From IMG/VR virus record IMGVR_UViG_3300030098_004493, positions 1 to 24,034 of that record: a DNA stretch of 24,034 nt. One strand, 5' to 3'. The stretch is from a virus. Each line of letters starts with the position of its first letter. Within the stretch, counting starts at the first letter, position 1. This document shows, piece after piece, positions 22,968-24,034 of this stretch. The notes under the pieces were generated by a model, which saw nothing but the letters and a program-made list of their open reading frames with translations, was not told the origin of the DNA and did not search any database. The translations under genes were made by a program, and so were the position numbers.

Positions 22968-23000
22968 TACTGCCCCCCGCCGTGTGGCCGGGGGGCAGTA
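22968..23000 (+). terminator. Strong GC-rich hairpin without T-tract
   Basis: TACTGCCCCCC (22968-22978) pairs perfectly with GGGGGGCAGTA (22990-23000), with a further GCC/GGC inside. No T-run follows directly, so it may act as a stability or processing element or a rho-independent-like pause. Confidence 0.6.
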
Positions 23001-23010
23001 ACCCCTTACT

Positions 23011-23034
23011 ACCCTATTAGGGTTTCTATTCTTT
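23011..23034 (+). terminator. Small hairpin with T-rich tail before the DUF669-like gene
   Basis: ACCCT (23011-23015), loop ATT, AGGGT (23019-23023), then TTCTATTCTTT. The 5-bp stem is short, so alone it is weak. With the preceding stronger hairpin it may terminate or attenuate. Confidence 0.4.
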
Positions 23035-23059
23035 TACTCTTGAAGAAAGGTTCTCAATC

Positions 23060-23539
23060 ATGGCAACTCTCATTAACGCTAAGTTCGTCGATGTTGACTC
23101 TCCTGTCTCACCTGGTGGATATCCCTGCGAGATCTCCTATGTGACAGAGAAGTCAACCGAACAAGGTCTCGTCGTCAACATTACTTGCACCGTTGATGAC
23201 AACGGCACTGCTAAGCAAGTCTTCGACCGCCTTCAGTTCGAACATCCCAACAAGACAGTTCGAGACATCGCTCGTCAAAAGACCATGTCTTACATGACAG
23301 CTACCGATCAAGGTAAGATGGCTGACTTTGTCAACTTCCTCCAAGGTAAGGGCGGCTTCGAGTTCCAAGACCTCATCGGTGGTCAGTGCTGGATCAATGT
23401 CGTTGCATCTGAGGATGGACAATGGCGTAACGTGGACCTCGCTAATGGTCCTCGCCCACTTACTGCAGGTGAATCCTTCACGATGCCTGGACCTGATGGT
23501 TCCGACAAGGGTCGTCGTCCAAACCTCAAGAAGGCTTAA
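23060..23539 (+). CDS. Putative DUF669-like DNA-metabolism protein (159 aa)
   Basis: The 159 aa protein has the DUF669-type layout as I recall it: a polar N-terminal strand region (MATLINAKFVDVDSPVSP, then YVTEKSTEQGLVVNITCTVD), a short segment about a reference phrase (AKQVFDRLQFEHPNKTVRDI), a helix (QGKMADFVNFLQGKGGFEFQ), then GGQCWINVVASEDGQWRNV and a flexible, charged tail (GPDGSDKGRRPNLKKA). DUF669 members occur in phages beside recombination and replication genes and are thought to bind single-stranded DNA. The basic tail differs from the acidic tails common to single-strand-binding proteins. The ribosome binding site is GAAAGG. Confidence 0.55.
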   Translation: MATLINAKFVDVDSPVSPGGYPCEISYVTEKSTEQGLVVNITCTVDDNGTAKQVFDRLQFEHPNKTVRDIARQKTMSYMTATDQGKMADFVNFLQGKGGFEFQDLIGGQCWINVVASEDGQWRNVDLANGPRPLTAGESFTMPGPDGSDKGRRPNLKKA

Positions 23540-23553
23540 TAAATCCTAACGGT

Positions 23554-23585
23554 GTCCGTACCAATGCACGCTGCTAAATACGGAC
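23554..23585 (+). repeat. GTCCGTA/TACGGAC inverted repeat
   Basis: GTCCGTA (23554-23560) pairs with TACGGAC (23579-23585) around an 18-nt loop, 14 nt after the stop of the DUF669-like gene. It stands directly before the next terminator hairpin and may stack with it. Confidence 0.5.
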
Positions 23586-23587
23586 AG

Positions 23588-23641
23588 GTATCAGGGCATC
23601 TTCTAACGTCCTAAGAAGCTCTGCCCTTGATACTCTTTTTT
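23588..23641 (+). terminator. Intrinsic terminator before the last gene
   Basis: GTATCAGGGCA (23588-23598) pairs with TGCCCTTGATAC (23622-23633) with one bulged T. CTTCT (23600-23604) pairs with AGAAG (23614-23618). The tail TCTTTTTT ends at 23641. The ATG of the following gene is 16 nt past the T-tract. Confidence 0.8.
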
Positions 23642-23656
23642 ACAGAGAGGACAAAC

Positions 23657-24034
23657 ATGACAGTACGACGAGCACATCACATTACAGAAGCTGACTTAGG
23701 TGGCTTCTCAAACATACCAATGAGTGAGTCTGACACATTCGACATACATGCAGATGACAATCCCTCCAATGAGGAAGCTCTCGGTGAGTATGCATGGTGG
23801 TCACTAGGTGAAGATGACTTCGAAGTTCAGACCTCCACACCTGACGAACAAGCCCTCATCAACATTGCCACTCTACTGACTGGCATCCCGAACAACTTAA
23901 AGTCTATCCCTAACCTTTATGCTCCTGAGAACATAGATGGTTTCGGTCTTATCGAGCATCCTCATATCCGACCTCATGATGACCATGAGCCTCGAAGCTA
24001 CATGGAGATCGCTCATAAAGTCACTCGATCCGAC
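23657..24034 (+). CDS. Partial acidic protein, N-terminal 126 residues
   Basis: The ATG at 23657-23659 follows AGAGAGGAC. The frame stays open for 126 codons to the window end without a stop. The start is MTVRRAHHITEADLGGFSNI. The protein is strongly acidic in its first 60 residues (SESDTFDIHADDNPSNEEAL), then contains QALINIATLLTGIPNN and a His/Pro-rich part (EHPHIRPHDDHEPRSYME). No family is recognised from this half. As the last gene in view of the hairpin-bounded array, it may be a replication, recombination or host-takeover factor. Confidence 0.8.
   Translation, partial: MTVRRAHHITEADLGGFSNIPMSESDTFDIHADDNPSNEEALGEYAWWSLGEDDFEVQTSTPDEQALINIATLLTGIPNNLKSIPNLYAPENIDGFGLIEHPHIRPHDDHEPRSYMEIAHKVTRSD

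Noticed and set aside
1-24034. tRNA genes, CRISPR arrays, insertion sequences, integrase or phage RNA polymerase
   Set aside because: No cloverleaf with a T-loop motif, no regularly spaced repeats, no transposase or recombinase motif and no polymerase gene was seen on either strand.

Overview
The window is part of the genome of a tailed double-stranded DNA bacteriophage (Caudoviricetes). This rests on a complete leftward virion block: large terminase with an ATPase motif of the T7-like type, portal, acidic scaffold, HK97-like major capsid protein, fibre-type proteins, a beta-helix protein and a putative head-tail connector. There is no tape-measure, sheath or major tail-tube gene in view, so a short-tailed (podovirus-like) phage is the best guess, not proven. 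Several fibre and small-protein patterns resemble those I associate with aquatic phages. The host cannot be read from the sequence. No tRNA, rRNA, integrase, IS element or CRISPR array was found.

Layout. (1) Positions 1-19165, minus strand: 22 tightly packed late genes read right to left, many with ATGA-type or longer overlaps. The order in transcription direction is three unrecognised proteins (174, 169 and 562 aa), a candidate small terminase (139 aa), a 128 aa protein, large terminase, an 86 aa protein, portal, scaffold, major capsid protein, a very stable cUUCGg-capped hairpin, a 363 aa fibre-base-like protein, a 242 aa fibre-like protein, a 369 aa beta-helix protein, several small proteins (one a 39 aa basic ORF), a 301 aa putative connector, a 357 aa Gly-rich protein, a 604 aa cysteine-rich protein, a 102 aa protein and a truncated tail-region protein. 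(2) Positions 19166-19187: a 22-bp gap between divergent genes, filled by two back-to-back ribosome binding sites. (3) Positions 19188-20851, plus strand: a D5-type SF3 helicase and a coupled 78 aa gene. (4) Positions 20852-21395: about 540 bp without a convincing gene, rich in inverted repeats and ending in a terminator-like hairpin. (5) Positions 21396-24034, plus strand: six small genes (the last cut by the window edge), most separated by intrinsic-terminator-like hairpins and sharing a CGAAAGGA-like leader. They include a zinc-ribbon protein and a possible DUF669-like DNA-metabolism protein.

The left block packages DNA, builds the head and decorates the particle. The right block looks like the replication and early side. 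The observations most worth following are a strongly over-represented TGGGGGG/CCCCCCA word on both strands, the hairpin-separated small-gene array, the structured noncoding stretch beside the helicase, the 43-cysteine virion-region protein, and a fibre-base-like fold apparently split by a duplicated inserted domain. I do not see a clear-cut new defence or mobile system.
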